Below the pieces are notes generated by a model. The model was not told the DNA's origin, did no database searches, and saw only the letters and a list, made by a program, of their open reading frames with translations. Positions 1-6,146 of a DNA stretch of 8,508 bases are shown here, piece by piece. Made by a program: the position numbers and the translations under genes. The stretch's first letter is position 1. Every line of letters starts with the position of its first letter. This DNA comes from DASWKG01 sp036396755 (GTDB lineage Bacteria > Actinomycetota > UBA4738 > CALAEC01): the NCBI GenBank assembly GCA_036396755.1, contig DASWKG010000161.1:1-8508 (forward strand), read 5' to 3'.

Positions 1-2
1 AG

Positions 3-605
3 CGCGCGGGCCGGCGCTACGCGCGCGCGTGGCGCGAGCTGGTGCGAGCCATCGTCTCCGAGCGCCCCGGCGTGCCGCCCTCGGCCCCGGACGTGCTCGA
101 CCACCTCGCGCTCACCGCGCCGTTCGACCCGGCCGGCCCCCTTCGGGCCCTCGTGTCGGCGGCGGCGGGCATCATCCCCGACATGGAGCCAGTGACGATC
201 ACCCGAGCGGCGCCGGTCGCCCCGCCCCGGTCCGTGGACTACCGGCGGTTCGCGCGGACGGTCCTGGCCGAGCTCTCCCGGGCCGGATCCGAGCTTGACC
301 GGTTCGTGCATGCCTGGGGCCTCACCGTCACCGACGTCGCGCGGCTGTTCGGCGTTCGCCGGCAGGCCGTGCAGCAGTGGCTCGAGGAAGGCGTCCCCGC
401 GGCCCGGCAGCCGAAGCTCCTCGCCATCTGGGAGATCGCCGACCTGCTGGAGCGGAACCTCCGTCCCGAGCGGATCCGGGGGGCGGTTCGGGCCCCGGCC
501 GAGGCGTACGAGGGCCGCTCGATGCTGGAGCTGATCGCGGCCGACCGCCACCTGGAGCTCCTGGAGAGCGTCCGCCGTTCGTTCGACTGGGCCTGGACCG
601 CCTGA
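3..605 (+). CDS. Xre/MbcA/ParS-type antitoxin of a RES-Xre toxin-antitoxin pair (5' end open at window edge)
   Basis: This is the predicted antitoxin: it should bind and block the RES toxin encoded just downstream and repress their shared promoter. Counting from the in-frame ATG at 183 (140 aa), a helix-turn-helix lies at about residues 44-68 (LTVTDVARLFGVRRQAVQQW). A C-terminal toxin-binding (ParS/DUF2384-like) helical region follows at about 84-137, with the typical GRSMLELI segment. Its order and length resemble mycobacterial MbcA. The frame stays open to the left edge with nearly all codons ending in G/C, so the start is uncertain: GTG at 42 (187 aa), ATG at 183, or upstream of the window. 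No clear Shine-Dalgarno precedes 42 or 183. If the long form is real, it adds at least 47 residues rich in Pro, Ala and Arg with no domain I recognise. Family call is fairly sure because of the neighbour; the start is not. Confidence 0.78.
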   Translation, partial: RAGRRYARAWRELVRAIVSERPGVPPSAPDVLDHLALTAPFDPAGPLRALVSAAAGIIPDMEPVTITRAAPVAPPRSVDYRRFARTVLAELSRAGSELDRFVHAWGLTVTDVARLFGVRRQAVQQWLEEGVPAARQPKLLAIWEIADLLERNLRPERIRGAVRAPAEAYEGRSMLELIAADRHLELLESVRRSFDWAWTA

Positions 606-611
606 CGCGCG

Positions 612-1145
612 GTGAGGTTCCGGCACGTCGTCCGCGGCGGGCGGTACCTCCGCGTCGCCGACCCGTCGTGGCGGCGGCCTCTCGACGGGAGGTTCGCGGC
701 CGAGCGCGGCGCCCGGTGGAACCCGCCCGACTCGTTCCCGGTGGTCTACCTCTGCTCGACCGTCGAGATCGCCCGGGCGAACGTGCTGCGCCGGTTCGAC
801 GGGCTGCCGTACTCGCCGCTCGACCTGCTGCCCGAACGGCGCCCGGTCCTGGTCGAGACCGACGTCCGCACCCACCGCGCCGTGGACGTCGTCACCGACG
901 CCGGATGCCGAGCGGCCGGCCTCCCCGTCACCTACCCTCGTGAGGCCGACGGCGCCGAAGTCGGGTGGGATCGGTGCCGGCCCGTGGGACAGGCGGCGTG
1001 GGATCAGGGGGAGGCATCGATCGCCTACCGCAGCGCTGCGGCCCGTCCGGGCGACCTCGGTGAGGAGCTGGCGTGGTTGGTCCGCGCCCCCGCAGACCGC
1101 TTCCGAGTCGCTCGTCGCCGCTCGTTCGACGACTGGTTCGCCTGA
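612..1145 (+). CDS. RES-domain toxin (MbcT-like, predicted NAD+-degrading)
   Basis: RES toxins consume NAD+ in the cytoplasm by hydrolysis or phosphorolysis and are held inactive by an Xre/MbcA antitoxin. The 177-aa product has the family layout: an N-terminal YLRVAD segment (12-17), the RW pair of ARWNPP at 35-36, VYLCS with Tyr46, and IAYRSA with Ser141. The length is normal for the family. Start is GTG 612, 6 nt after the antitoxin stop, so the pair is probably translationally coupled. In MbcT the conserved Glu lies 11 residues after the conserved Tyr. Here that position is Asn57 (ARANV), although Glu52 lies nearby. This could be a subfamily variant or reduced activity. The family call rests on motifs and on the antitoxin next door. 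Activity is inferred. Confidence 0.85.
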   Translation: MRFRHVVRGGRYLRVADPSWRRPLDGRFAAERGARWNPPDSFPVVYLCSTVEIARANVLRRFDGLPYSPLDLLPERRPVLVETDVRTHRAVDVVTDAGCRAAGLPVTYPREADGAEVGWDRCRPVGQAAWDQGEASIAYRSAAARPGDLGEELAWLVRAPADRFRVARRRSFDDWFA

Positions 1146-1157
1146 GCCCGCTGCTCA
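1143..1157. terminator. Small hairpin between convergent genes
   Basis: TGAGC (1143-1147) pairs with GCTCA (1153-1157) around a 5-nt loop. It sits across the stop codon of the RES toxin and in the 14-nt gap to the convergent WYL regulator gene. On the plus strand a TTCCTTTT tract follows at about 1164-1171. A five-pair stem is short, so this is at best a weak terminator for the toxin operon. Confidence 0.3.
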
Positions 1158-1159
1158 AG

Positions 1160-2155
1160 CTAGTTCCTTTTCCGAGCCACCGGTTGTCGGTCTCGTGACG
1201 AGGCGTCCAGCTGGGTGGCGAGCTTCCGAAGCGACGCGCGCAGCTCGTCGGGGCGCCGGACGGTGAACGGCCACCCCAGCGAGGCCAGCATGCGGGCGGC
1301 GGCGTCGAGGTCGTCGGATCGGGCTCGAAGCAGCACCCCGCCCTCTGTCTCCTCCGGGTCCCCGATCGTCCTGGGGATCCGGCGCCTCGCCTCCTCCAGC
1401 GTGGTCTCGAACACGACCTCGATCTCCCACCCCCACGGCACGCGCGCGATCGACCGGGCGACGTGGTCCGCGGCGTCGAAGCCGTCGGGCACAGCCGCGC
1501 GCTCGGGGCGCGCCTCGGCGGAGCGCACGCGGTCGACGCGGAACGTCCGCACCTCGCGCGAGCGGTCGTCGTGGGCAGCGAGGTACCAGCGGCCGCCGTG
1601 CAATACGATCCCGTATGGGTCGACCGTCCGCTCGGTCTCCTCGCGTCCGGGCGTCGCGTAACGCATGCGGACGCGCCGCTTCGTTCGGATCGCCGAGGCG
1701 AGGGTGAGGACGACCTCGGTCGCCGGCGGCTGCGGCTCCCTCGGCCTCCAGGTCATCCCCAGGCTCCCCTCGAGAGCGCCGACCCGCTCTCGGAGCTCGG
1801 TGGGAAGGACGCGGAGGATCTTCGCCAGCGCTTCCTCGATCGCCGACTCCTCGATCGAGATCCCGGTCTGGCGGCTGACGATCAGGCCGAGGACGACGGC
1901 CGTGGCCTCCGCGTCCGTGAGCATGAGCGGCGGGAGCTTGAAGCCGGGGCGCAGGCGGTAGCCCCCGTAGGGTCCTCGCTCGGCCTCGACGGGGATGCCG
2001 AGCTCCTCGAGCTTGACGGCGTAGCGGCGCACCGTGCGCGGGTCGACCTCCAGGCGCTCCGCGAGCTCGCGCCCGCTGACGCGCCCCCGCGTCTCGAGCA
2101 CCTCGAGCATGGCGAGAAGTCGGGTGGCGGGACGCGTCGCTCCAAGGGCGCTCAT
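1160..2155 (-). CDS. WYL-domain transcriptional regulator (YafY/DeoR-like)
   Basis: A 331-aa one-component DNA-binding regulator. The N-terminal winged HTH (about 8-65) contains VSGRELAERLEVDPRTVRRY, followed by the wing GPYGGYRL (61-68). The WYL domain lies at about 148-215 with its name motif in GGRWYLAAHD (Trp190, Tyr191, Leu192) and the ligand-pocket-type VRTFRVDRV at 202-210. A WCX-like C-terminal domain follows at about 243-315. WYL regulators sense small ligands, often nucleotides or metabolites; the ligand here cannot be read. I chose the ATG at 2155. A GTG at 2221 would add 22 residues, but those codons have markedly poorer G/C third positions. Neither start has a strong ribosome binding site. 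The gene is divergent from the epoxide hydrolase gene, which makes that gene its most likely target besides itself. Confidence 0.88.
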   Translation of the reverse strand: MSALGATRPATRLLAMLEVLETRGRVSGRELAERLEVDPRTVRRYAVKLEELGIPVEAERGPYGGYRLRPGFKLPPLMLTDAEATAVVLGLIVSRQTGISIEESAIEEALAKILRVLPTELRERVGALEGSLGMTWRPREPQPPATEVVLTLASAIRTKRRVRMRYATPGREETERTVDPYGIVLHGGRWYLAAHDDRSREVRTFRVDRVRSAEARPERAAVPDGFDAADHVARSIARVPWGWEIEVVFETTLEEARRRIPRTIGDPEETEGGVLLRARSDDLDAAARMLASLGWPFTVRRPDELRASLRKLATQLDASSRDRQPVARKRN

Positions 2156-2248
2156 CTCGGCTCGTCGTCGCCGCCGGGTCGAAGTCGCGGGATCCACCTC
2201 GGCACCAGGTTCGGCCTGCACTCGTCTCGTACTCTGCCCATCTCAGGT

Positions 2249-2267
2249 TCCCGAGCATATCTTGGGA
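2249..2267. promoter_or_regulatory. Palindrome in divergent promoter region, candidate operator
   Basis: TCCCGAG (2249-2255) and CTTGGGA (2261-2267) form an inverted repeat matching at six of seven positions around a CATAT centre. Read on the minus strand, TATGCT (2259-2254) is a plausible -10 box for the WYL regulator and lies inside the palindrome. On the plus strand TTGGGA (2262-2267) could serve as a -35 box toward the hydrolase, but no good -10 follows. A protein bound here could control both genes. This is inference from position and symmetry only. Confidence 0.4.
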
Positions 2268-2353
2268 TTAGGACCGAAACCGTCCTCATCCCGCTCTAGC
2301 GTTGAGGACCGAGTGGCCGCCGAGGGCGCGGCCGGCACGGGGAGGGAGCGACC

Positions 2354-3508
2354 ATGATCGCCGCCGAGCGTTTCGACACAGAGATCCGGCCGTTCCGGAT
2401 GGACGTCTCCGAGGCCGACCTCGAGGATCTGCATGACCGGCTCGCCCGCACCCGCTGGCCCGAAGAGCTACCGGGCGTCGGGTGGAGCTACGGCGTGGCC
2501 CTCGGGTACGTGAAGGAGCTGGCCGAGTACTGGCGAACCTCGTACGACTGGCGAAAGCACGAGGCCCTCCTCAACGAGTTCCCCCAGTTCACCACCACGA
2601 TCGACGGCACGAACGTGCACTTCCTGCACATGCGCTCACCCGAACCCGCCGCGCTGCCGCTGATCCTCACGCACGGATGGCCGGGCTCGGTCGCCGAGTT
2701 CCTGGACGTGATCGGGCCGCTCACGGATCCCCGGTCCCACGGGGGCGATCCGGCCGACGCCTTCGACGTCGTGGTCCCGTCGATCCCCGGCTACGGGTTC
2801 TCCGGTCCGACCCCAGACACCGGGTGGGACAGCGCCCGCATCGCCAGGGCGTGGGCCGAGCTCATGAACCGTCTGGGATACGAGCGCTACGGCGCCCACG
2901 GCGGTGACGCCGGCGCGCTGATCTCTCGCGAGCTGGGCATCCTGAAGCCAGCTGGTCTCGTGGGCGTGCACGTCTTGCAGATCTTCGCGTTCCCGTCCGG
3001 GGACCCGGCCGAGATGGCCGATCTCTCCGACTTCGACAAGGAGGCTCTTCAGATCCTCTCGGGCTTCGAGGACAGGGCGGGCTACCTGAAGATCCAGCAG
3101 ACTCGTCCCCAGACGCTCGCCTACGCACTCACCGACTCTCCTGCCGGCCAGCTCGCCTGGAACAGCGAGCTGTTCATGGGGTTCGCCGGCGAGAACGTGG
3201 ACGGCGTCGATCGCGACCGGTTCCTCACCCACGTGATGATGTACTGGCTGACCGCGACGGCCGGGTCGTCCGCCCGCCAGTACTATGAGGACGCGCGCAC
3301 CGGCGCCGGGTACCGAGAGGTGCCGAACACCGTGCCGACCGGCGTGGCCGTGTTCAAGAACGACTTCCACACCATCCGGCGCTTCGCCGAGCGCGCGAAC
3401 AACATCGTCCACTGGTCGGTGTCCGACCGCGGTGGCCACTTCGCCGCCACGGACGCACCCGACCTGCTGATCTGGGACCTGCGGGAGTTCTTCCGCGGGC
3501 TCCGATGA
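2354..3508 (+). CDS. Epoxide hydrolase (alpha/beta-hydrolase fold, EHN N-terminal domain)
   Basis: This 384-aa enzyme should open epoxides to vicinal diols through an aspartyl ester intermediate in the cytoplasm. An epoxide-hydrolase N-terminal domain occupies about 10-120 (IRPFRMDVSEADLEDLHDRL, then RTRWPEELPG). The oxyanion motif HGWPGS is at 107-112. The nucleophile elbow GGDAGA places Asp185, with Ala where many relatives have Trp. The acid is probably Asp337 (FKNDF) and the base His362 (GGHFAA). Epoxide-polarising tyrosines are likely Tyr257 and one of Tyr310/Tyr311 (SSARQYYE). Length is typical of the microsomal-type bacterial group. GGAGGG at 2341-2346, 7 nt before the ATG, fixes the start. 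Divergent to the WYL regulator. The natural substrate is unknown; detoxification or a catabolic role both fit. Confidence 0.93.
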   Translation: MIAAERFDTEIRPFRMDVSEADLEDLHDRLARTRWPEELPGVGWSYGVALGYVKELAEYWRTSYDWRKHEALLNEFPQFTTTIDGTNVHFLHMRSPEPAALPLILTHGWPGSVAEFLDVIGPLTDPRSHGGDPADAFDVVVPSIPGYGFSGPTPDTGWDSARIARAWAELMNRLGYERYGAHGGDAGALISRELGILKPAGLVGVHVLQIFAFPSGDPAEMADLSDFDKEALQILSGFEDRAGYLKIQQTRPQTLAYALTDSPAGQLAWNSELFMGFAGENVDGVDRDRFLTHVMMYWLTATAGSSARQYYEDARTGAGYREVPNTVPTGVAVFKNDFHTIRRFAERANNIVHWSVSDRGGHFAATDAPDLLIWDLREFFRGLR

Positions 3509-3548
3509 GTTTCACGACGAAATCGGGTCTTCAGAACTGATCAACGTA

Positions 3549-3584
3549 ATTCCGGCGTTCCGTCCGGAATCGAAAGGGAGGTGA
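3549..3584 (+). promoter_or_regulatory. Stem-loop abutting a near-consensus Shine-Dalgarno before the ABC exporter
   Basis: ATTCCGG (3549-3555) and CCGGAAT (3564-3570) are perfect 7-bp arms around an 8-nt loop. Six bases later GGAGGTGA (3577-3584) gives one of the best ribosome binding sites in the window, 4 nt before the ATG at 3589. The arms could be an operator for an unlinked repressor, an RNA structure affecting initiation, or a weak terminator for the upstream hydrolase. There is no T-tract, which makes the last option less likely. Confidence 0.45.
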
Positions 3585-3588
3585 CCGC

Positions 3589-4569
3589 ATGACGACATCT
3601 GCGATCGAGGCCGAGGGCCTCGTCAGGACGTTCGGCAAGGTCCGGGCGCTCGACGGCATCGACATGGTGGCGCGGGAGGGCACCGTGTTCGGCCTGCTCG
3701 GTCCGAACGGGGCCGGCAAGACGACCGCCATCCGGGTGCTCTCCACCCTGATCCGCCCGGACTCGGGCCGAGCCTCGGTCGGCGGCTACGACGTGGTCCG
3801 CCAGCCCGGCCAGGTGCGTCGGCTCATCGGGCTCACGGGCCAGTATGCGGCCGTCGACGAGCTGCTCTCGGGCCAGGAGAACCTGTACATGCTCGGCCGG
3901 CTGCTCGGCTACCCCGCGTCCGACGCGCGTGGTCGAGCAATGGAGCTGCTCGGGGCCTTCGACCTGGCCGATGCCGCCACCAAGGTCGTCAAGACCTACT
4001 CGGGCGGGATGCGGCGCCGGCTGGACCTCGCCGCGAGCCTCGTCGGCCGGCCCCGGTTCCTGTACCTGGACGAGCCCACGACCGGGCTCGACCCGCGGAG
4101 CCGGCTCGAGCTGTGGCGAATGATCCGCGGGCTGGTGGCGGATGGCACCACCGTGCTCCTGACGACGCAATACCTGGAGGAGGCCGACCGGCTGGCGGAC
4201 GAGATCGTCGTCATCGACCACGGGCGGGTCATCGCGGCGGGGACGCCGCAGCAGCTGAAGACCCGGGTCGGAGGGCAGGTCCTCCAGGCGCGCCCAGCGG
4301 ATCCCGCCGACCTGGCGGCGACCGAGCGCATCCTGGCCGCGTTCGCCGGGGACGACGGCACGCACAGTGACGGGCAGCTCGTGACCGTGAGGATCAACGA
4401 TCACGCGGCGCTGGGGCAAGTGATCCGTCGCCTGGACGACGAGGGGATCGCCGTCGACGATCTCTCGCTTCGCCGCTCCAGCTTGGACGAGGTGTTCCTG
4501 GCCATCACCGGGCACCTCGCCGAGGCAGACCTCGAGGCCGGCGAGATGCCGGAAAGGAGCACGGCATGA
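3589..4569 (+). CDS. DrrA-type ABC exporter ATP-binding protein
   Basis: ATPase subunit of an ABC-2 exporter of the daunorubicin-resistance (DrrA) type, 326 aa, acting at the inner face of the membrane with the next gene's product. Visible motifs: Walker A GPNGAGKTT (38-46), Q-loop Gln85, signature YSGGM (137-141), Walker B FLYLDEP (157-163), D-loop TGLD (165-168). The switch position in LTTQYLEEAD is Gln194 rather than His, as I recall being usual in DrrA-like proteins. The C-terminal extension (about 225-305) ends in SSLDEVFLAITGH, the typical DrrA tail. The start at 3589 follows a strong ribosome binding site. The stop overlaps the permease start by 4 nt. Such pairs export hydrophobic drugs, glycolipids or secondary metabolites; the substrate cannot be told here, and no biosynthetic cluster is adjacent. 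Confidence 0.95.
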   Translation: MTTSAIEAEGLVRTFGKVRALDGIDMVAREGTVFGLLGPNGAGKTTAIRVLSTLIRPDSGRASVGGYDVVRQPGQVRRLIGLTGQYAAVDELLSGQENLYMLGRLLGYPASDARGRAMELLGAFDLADAATKVVKTYSGGMRRRLDLAASLVGRPRFLYLDEPTTGLDPRSRLELWRMIRGLVADGTTVLLTTQYLEEADRLADEIVVIDHGRVIAAGTPQQLKTRVGGQVLQARPADPADLAATERILAAFAGDDGTHSDGQLVTVRINDHAALGQVIRRLDDEGIAVDDLSLRRSSLDEVFLAITGHLAEADLEAGEMPERSTA

Positions 4570-5354
4570 GCGCTACCACCCTGGCACCGACCGGGCGGGC
4601 GAACGTCCTCCGCAACACGCTGACGATCGCGCGCCGCAACCTGCTGCACATCAAGTCGGACCCCGAGCAGCTCGTCGGCATGACGATCCAGCCGCTCATG
4701 TTCCTCGTGCTGTTCGTGTACGTCTTCGGCGGGGCGATCGCGGGCTCGAGTCGCGAGTACCTCCAGTTCGCGCTCCCGGGGATCCTCGTGCAGGGCATCG
4801 CGTTCACCCCGTTCACCACTGCCCTCGGCCTGAACGTGGACTTCCAGCGTGGCCTGATCGACCGGTTCCGCTCGCTGCCGATCGCGCGCTCGGCGGTGAT
4901 CGGCGGGCGCGTCGCGGCCGACGGGGTCCGGGTCCTGTGGGGTGAGCTGATCCTCGTCGGCTTCGGGGTTCTCCTCGGGTTCCGGTTCGGGGGCGGTGCG
5001 GCCGGCGCGGTCGGCGCCTTCCTGCTGGTCGCAGCGTTCGGCGTGACGATGTGTTGGCCGATGGCCTTCATCGGGGTCACCGCGCGAAGCCCAGAGGCCG
5101 TGAACACGTGGGGCTTCATGATCATCCTGCCGCTCACGTTCGCCAGCTCGGTCTTCGCTCGGCCAGAGACGATGCCCGGGTGGTTGCAGGCGTTCGTAAG
5201 TGTCAACCCGATCACGTCCGTCGTCGACGCGACGCGCGGGCTCATGCTGGGAGGTCCGGTCGGGGAGCCGCTGATCGAGTCGGTGATCTGGCTGGCCGCC
5301 ATCCAGGCGGTGTTCGTTCCACTCGCCATCGCCAGCTACCGCCGCCGCACCTGA
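4566..5354 (+). CDS. ABC-2 type exporter permease (DrrB-like)
   Basis: Membrane subunit (262 aa) partnering the preceding ATPase. Six hydrophobic segments are visible at about 40-60, 68-90, 122-140, 148-172, 180-198 and 238-257, as expected for an ABC-2 permease. Between helices 2 and 3 lies the conserved cytoplasmic segment DRFRSLPIARSAVIGGR (99-115). SVNPITSVVDATRGLMLGG (212-230) before the last helix is also typical of the DrrB family. The ATG is within ATGA at 4566-4569, and GGAAAGGAG at 4551-4559 inside the ATPase gene supplies the ribosome binding site, so the two subunits are translationally coupled. No third operon gene is convincing downstream. Confidence 0.94.
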   Translation: MSATTLAPTGRANVLRNTLTIARRNLLHIKSDPEQLVGMTIQPLMFLVLFVYVFGGAIAGSSREYLQFALPGILVQGIAFTPFTTALGLNVDFQRGLIDRFRSLPIARSAVIGGRVAADGVRVLWGELILVGFGVLLGFRFGGGAAGAVGAFLLVAAFGVTMCWPMAFIGVTARSPEAVNTWGFMIILPLTFASSVFARPETMPGWLQAFVSVNPITSVVDATRGLMLGGPVGEPLIESVIWLAAIQAVFVPLAIASYRRRT

Positions 5355-5377
5355 GGAGGAGGGACCTGGTTCCCATG

Positions 5378-5480
5378 TCATTCACCCTCCGTACGGCTCG
5401 GGTCGTCGGCCATGCGGCCGCCCAGGTCGCCCCACACCCGCAGGAACTCCTCGCGGTCGATCTCGCCCCGCGCGCCGACT
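5378..5480 (-). pseudogene. Possible remnant of a small coding sequence lacking a start codon
   Basis: On the minus strand, between the ends of the permease and thymidine kinase genes, one frame ends at 5378 and reads GARGEIDREEFLRVWGDL followed by about 15 more residues, with almost every codon ending in G or C. The GEIDREEF run resembles the GxIxxEEF pattern of SHOCT-type C-terminal tails, but this is only a pattern match. After the kinase stop at 5535 there is no usable ATG, GTG or TTG in this frame before the run. It could be a decayed gene tail, a gene with an unusual start or frameshift, or chance in GC-rich DNA. Confidence 0.2.
5407..5420. terminator. Weak hairpin between convergent permease and thymidine kinase genes
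   Basis: CGGCC (5407-5411) and GGCCG (5416-5420) pair around a 4-nt loop, without a following T-tract on either strand. It lies in the 180-bp gap between two convergent transcription units, where a bidirectional terminator is expected. A short GC-rich palindrome of this size can easily arise by chance here. Apart from this hairpin and the possible remnant ORF I see nothing else in 5355-5534. Confidence 0.2.
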
Positions 5481-5534
5481 GAGAGGAGGCTGAAGTTGGC
5501 CTGAGAACTCGCTGGGTTCGGGTCCGGGCGAACC

Positions 5535-6107
5535 TCAACGCGGCTCGAAGTGACGTCGGCACCTCGCCTGGTACTTCTCCGAGCCGCCCACGTGTTCAGG
5601 GACAAGGTCGGTGTCGCTCGCCGCGGCTGGGGCCACGCGGACGTGGTAGATCGCGTCTGCACCGCAGACCGTGCAGATCGCCGTGAGCTTGTCCACCCGC
5701 TCCGCCAGGGCCATGAGCGACGGCAACGGCTCGAACGGCTGGCCGGCGAACGTGACGTCGAGGCCCGCCACCATCACCACGAGCCCCGCGGCGGCCAGCT
5801 CGCCCACGGTCTCCACCAGGTCCGGCCCGAAGAAGTGGGCCTCGTCGATCGCGACCATCTCGGTCCCGGCGGGGACCGATCCGGGGATGACGGCCGCCGA
5901 CGGCACGGCCCGCGACGGGTAGTCGAGCCCGGCGTGCGACGCGATCCGGTCCGTGCCTTCCCGCGTGTCCAACGCGTGCGTCAGGACCTGGACGCTTCGG
6001 CCGGCGATGACGGCTCGCCGCACCCGCCGCAGCAGCTCCTCGGTCTTCCCGGCGAACATGGGGCCGGCGATGACCTCGACCCTACCCGGCTCCCTCTCCA
6101 CGGCCAC
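5535..6107 (-). CDS. tdk: Thymidine kinase (type II, TK1-like)
   Basis: Phosphorylates thymidine to dTMP with ATP in the pyrimidine salvage pathway. The 190-aa product shows the P-loop GPMFAGKT (15-22), Walker B/catalytic DEAHFF (88-93, Glu89 the expected base; many relatives have Gln in place of His91) and the GLDVTFAGQPFEPLP stretch (115-129). The zinc ribbon is formed by Cys145, Cys148 (CTVC) and Cys183 with His186 (CRRH), and the thymidine-binding lasso contains GGSEKY (174-179). Length is normal for bacterial type II enzymes. I chose GTG 6107; GTG 6101 is nearly as likely. The frame stays open further upstream but would run antisense through the sigma factor gene. The start lies 39 bp from the divergent ECF sigma gene. 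Confidence 0.93.
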   Translation of the reverse strand: MAVEREPGRVEVIAGPMFAGKTEELLRRVRRAVIAGRSVQVLTHALDTREGTDRIASHAGLDYPSRAVPSAAVIPGSVPAGTEMVAIDEAHFFGPDLVETVGELAAAGLVVMVAGLDVTFAGQPFEPLPSLMALAERVDKLTAICTVCGADAIYHVRVAPAAASDTDLVPEHVGGSEKYQARCRRHFEPR

Positions 6108-6129
6108 ATCATGGCCGATCGATCCGGGA

Positions 6130-6146
6130 TACCCTGGTCGAACCCC
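6130..6146 (+). promoter_or_regulatory. Candidate -10 box for the ECF sigma gene (near-leaderless)
   Basis: TACCCT (6130-6135) fits the actinobacterial TANNNT -10 pattern and ends 11 nt before the ATG at 6147. Transcription would then start about 4 nt before the ATG, which would explain why no Shine-Dalgarno is visible. No clear -35 can be named. The 39-bp space to the divergent thymidine kinase start leaves little room for anything else. Confidence 0.3.

Noticed and set aside
2636..3439. Minus-strand frame inside the epoxide hydrolase gene
   Set aside because: Antisense shadow: the plus strand encodes the complete catalytic machinery.
3541..4515. Long minus-strand open frame opposite the ABC ATPase gene
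   Set aside because: Shadow of a GC-rich gene: low-complexity Arg/Pro/Gly/His-rich translation, no recognisable domain, and the plus strand has complete ABC motifs.
5361..5374. GGGA...TCCC inverted repeat after the permease stop
   Set aside because: Only four pairs with a 6-nt loop and no T-tract; too weak to call a terminator.
4401..5381. Minus-strand frame opposite the permease gene
   Set aside because: Hydrophilic low-complexity translation opposite a clear six-helix permease; no start signal.
5550..6146. Upstream extension of the ECF sigma frame
   Set aside because: The extension is antisense to thymidine kinase and rich in Arg/His/Gly; ECF factors start about 20 residues before region 2, matching ATG 6147.
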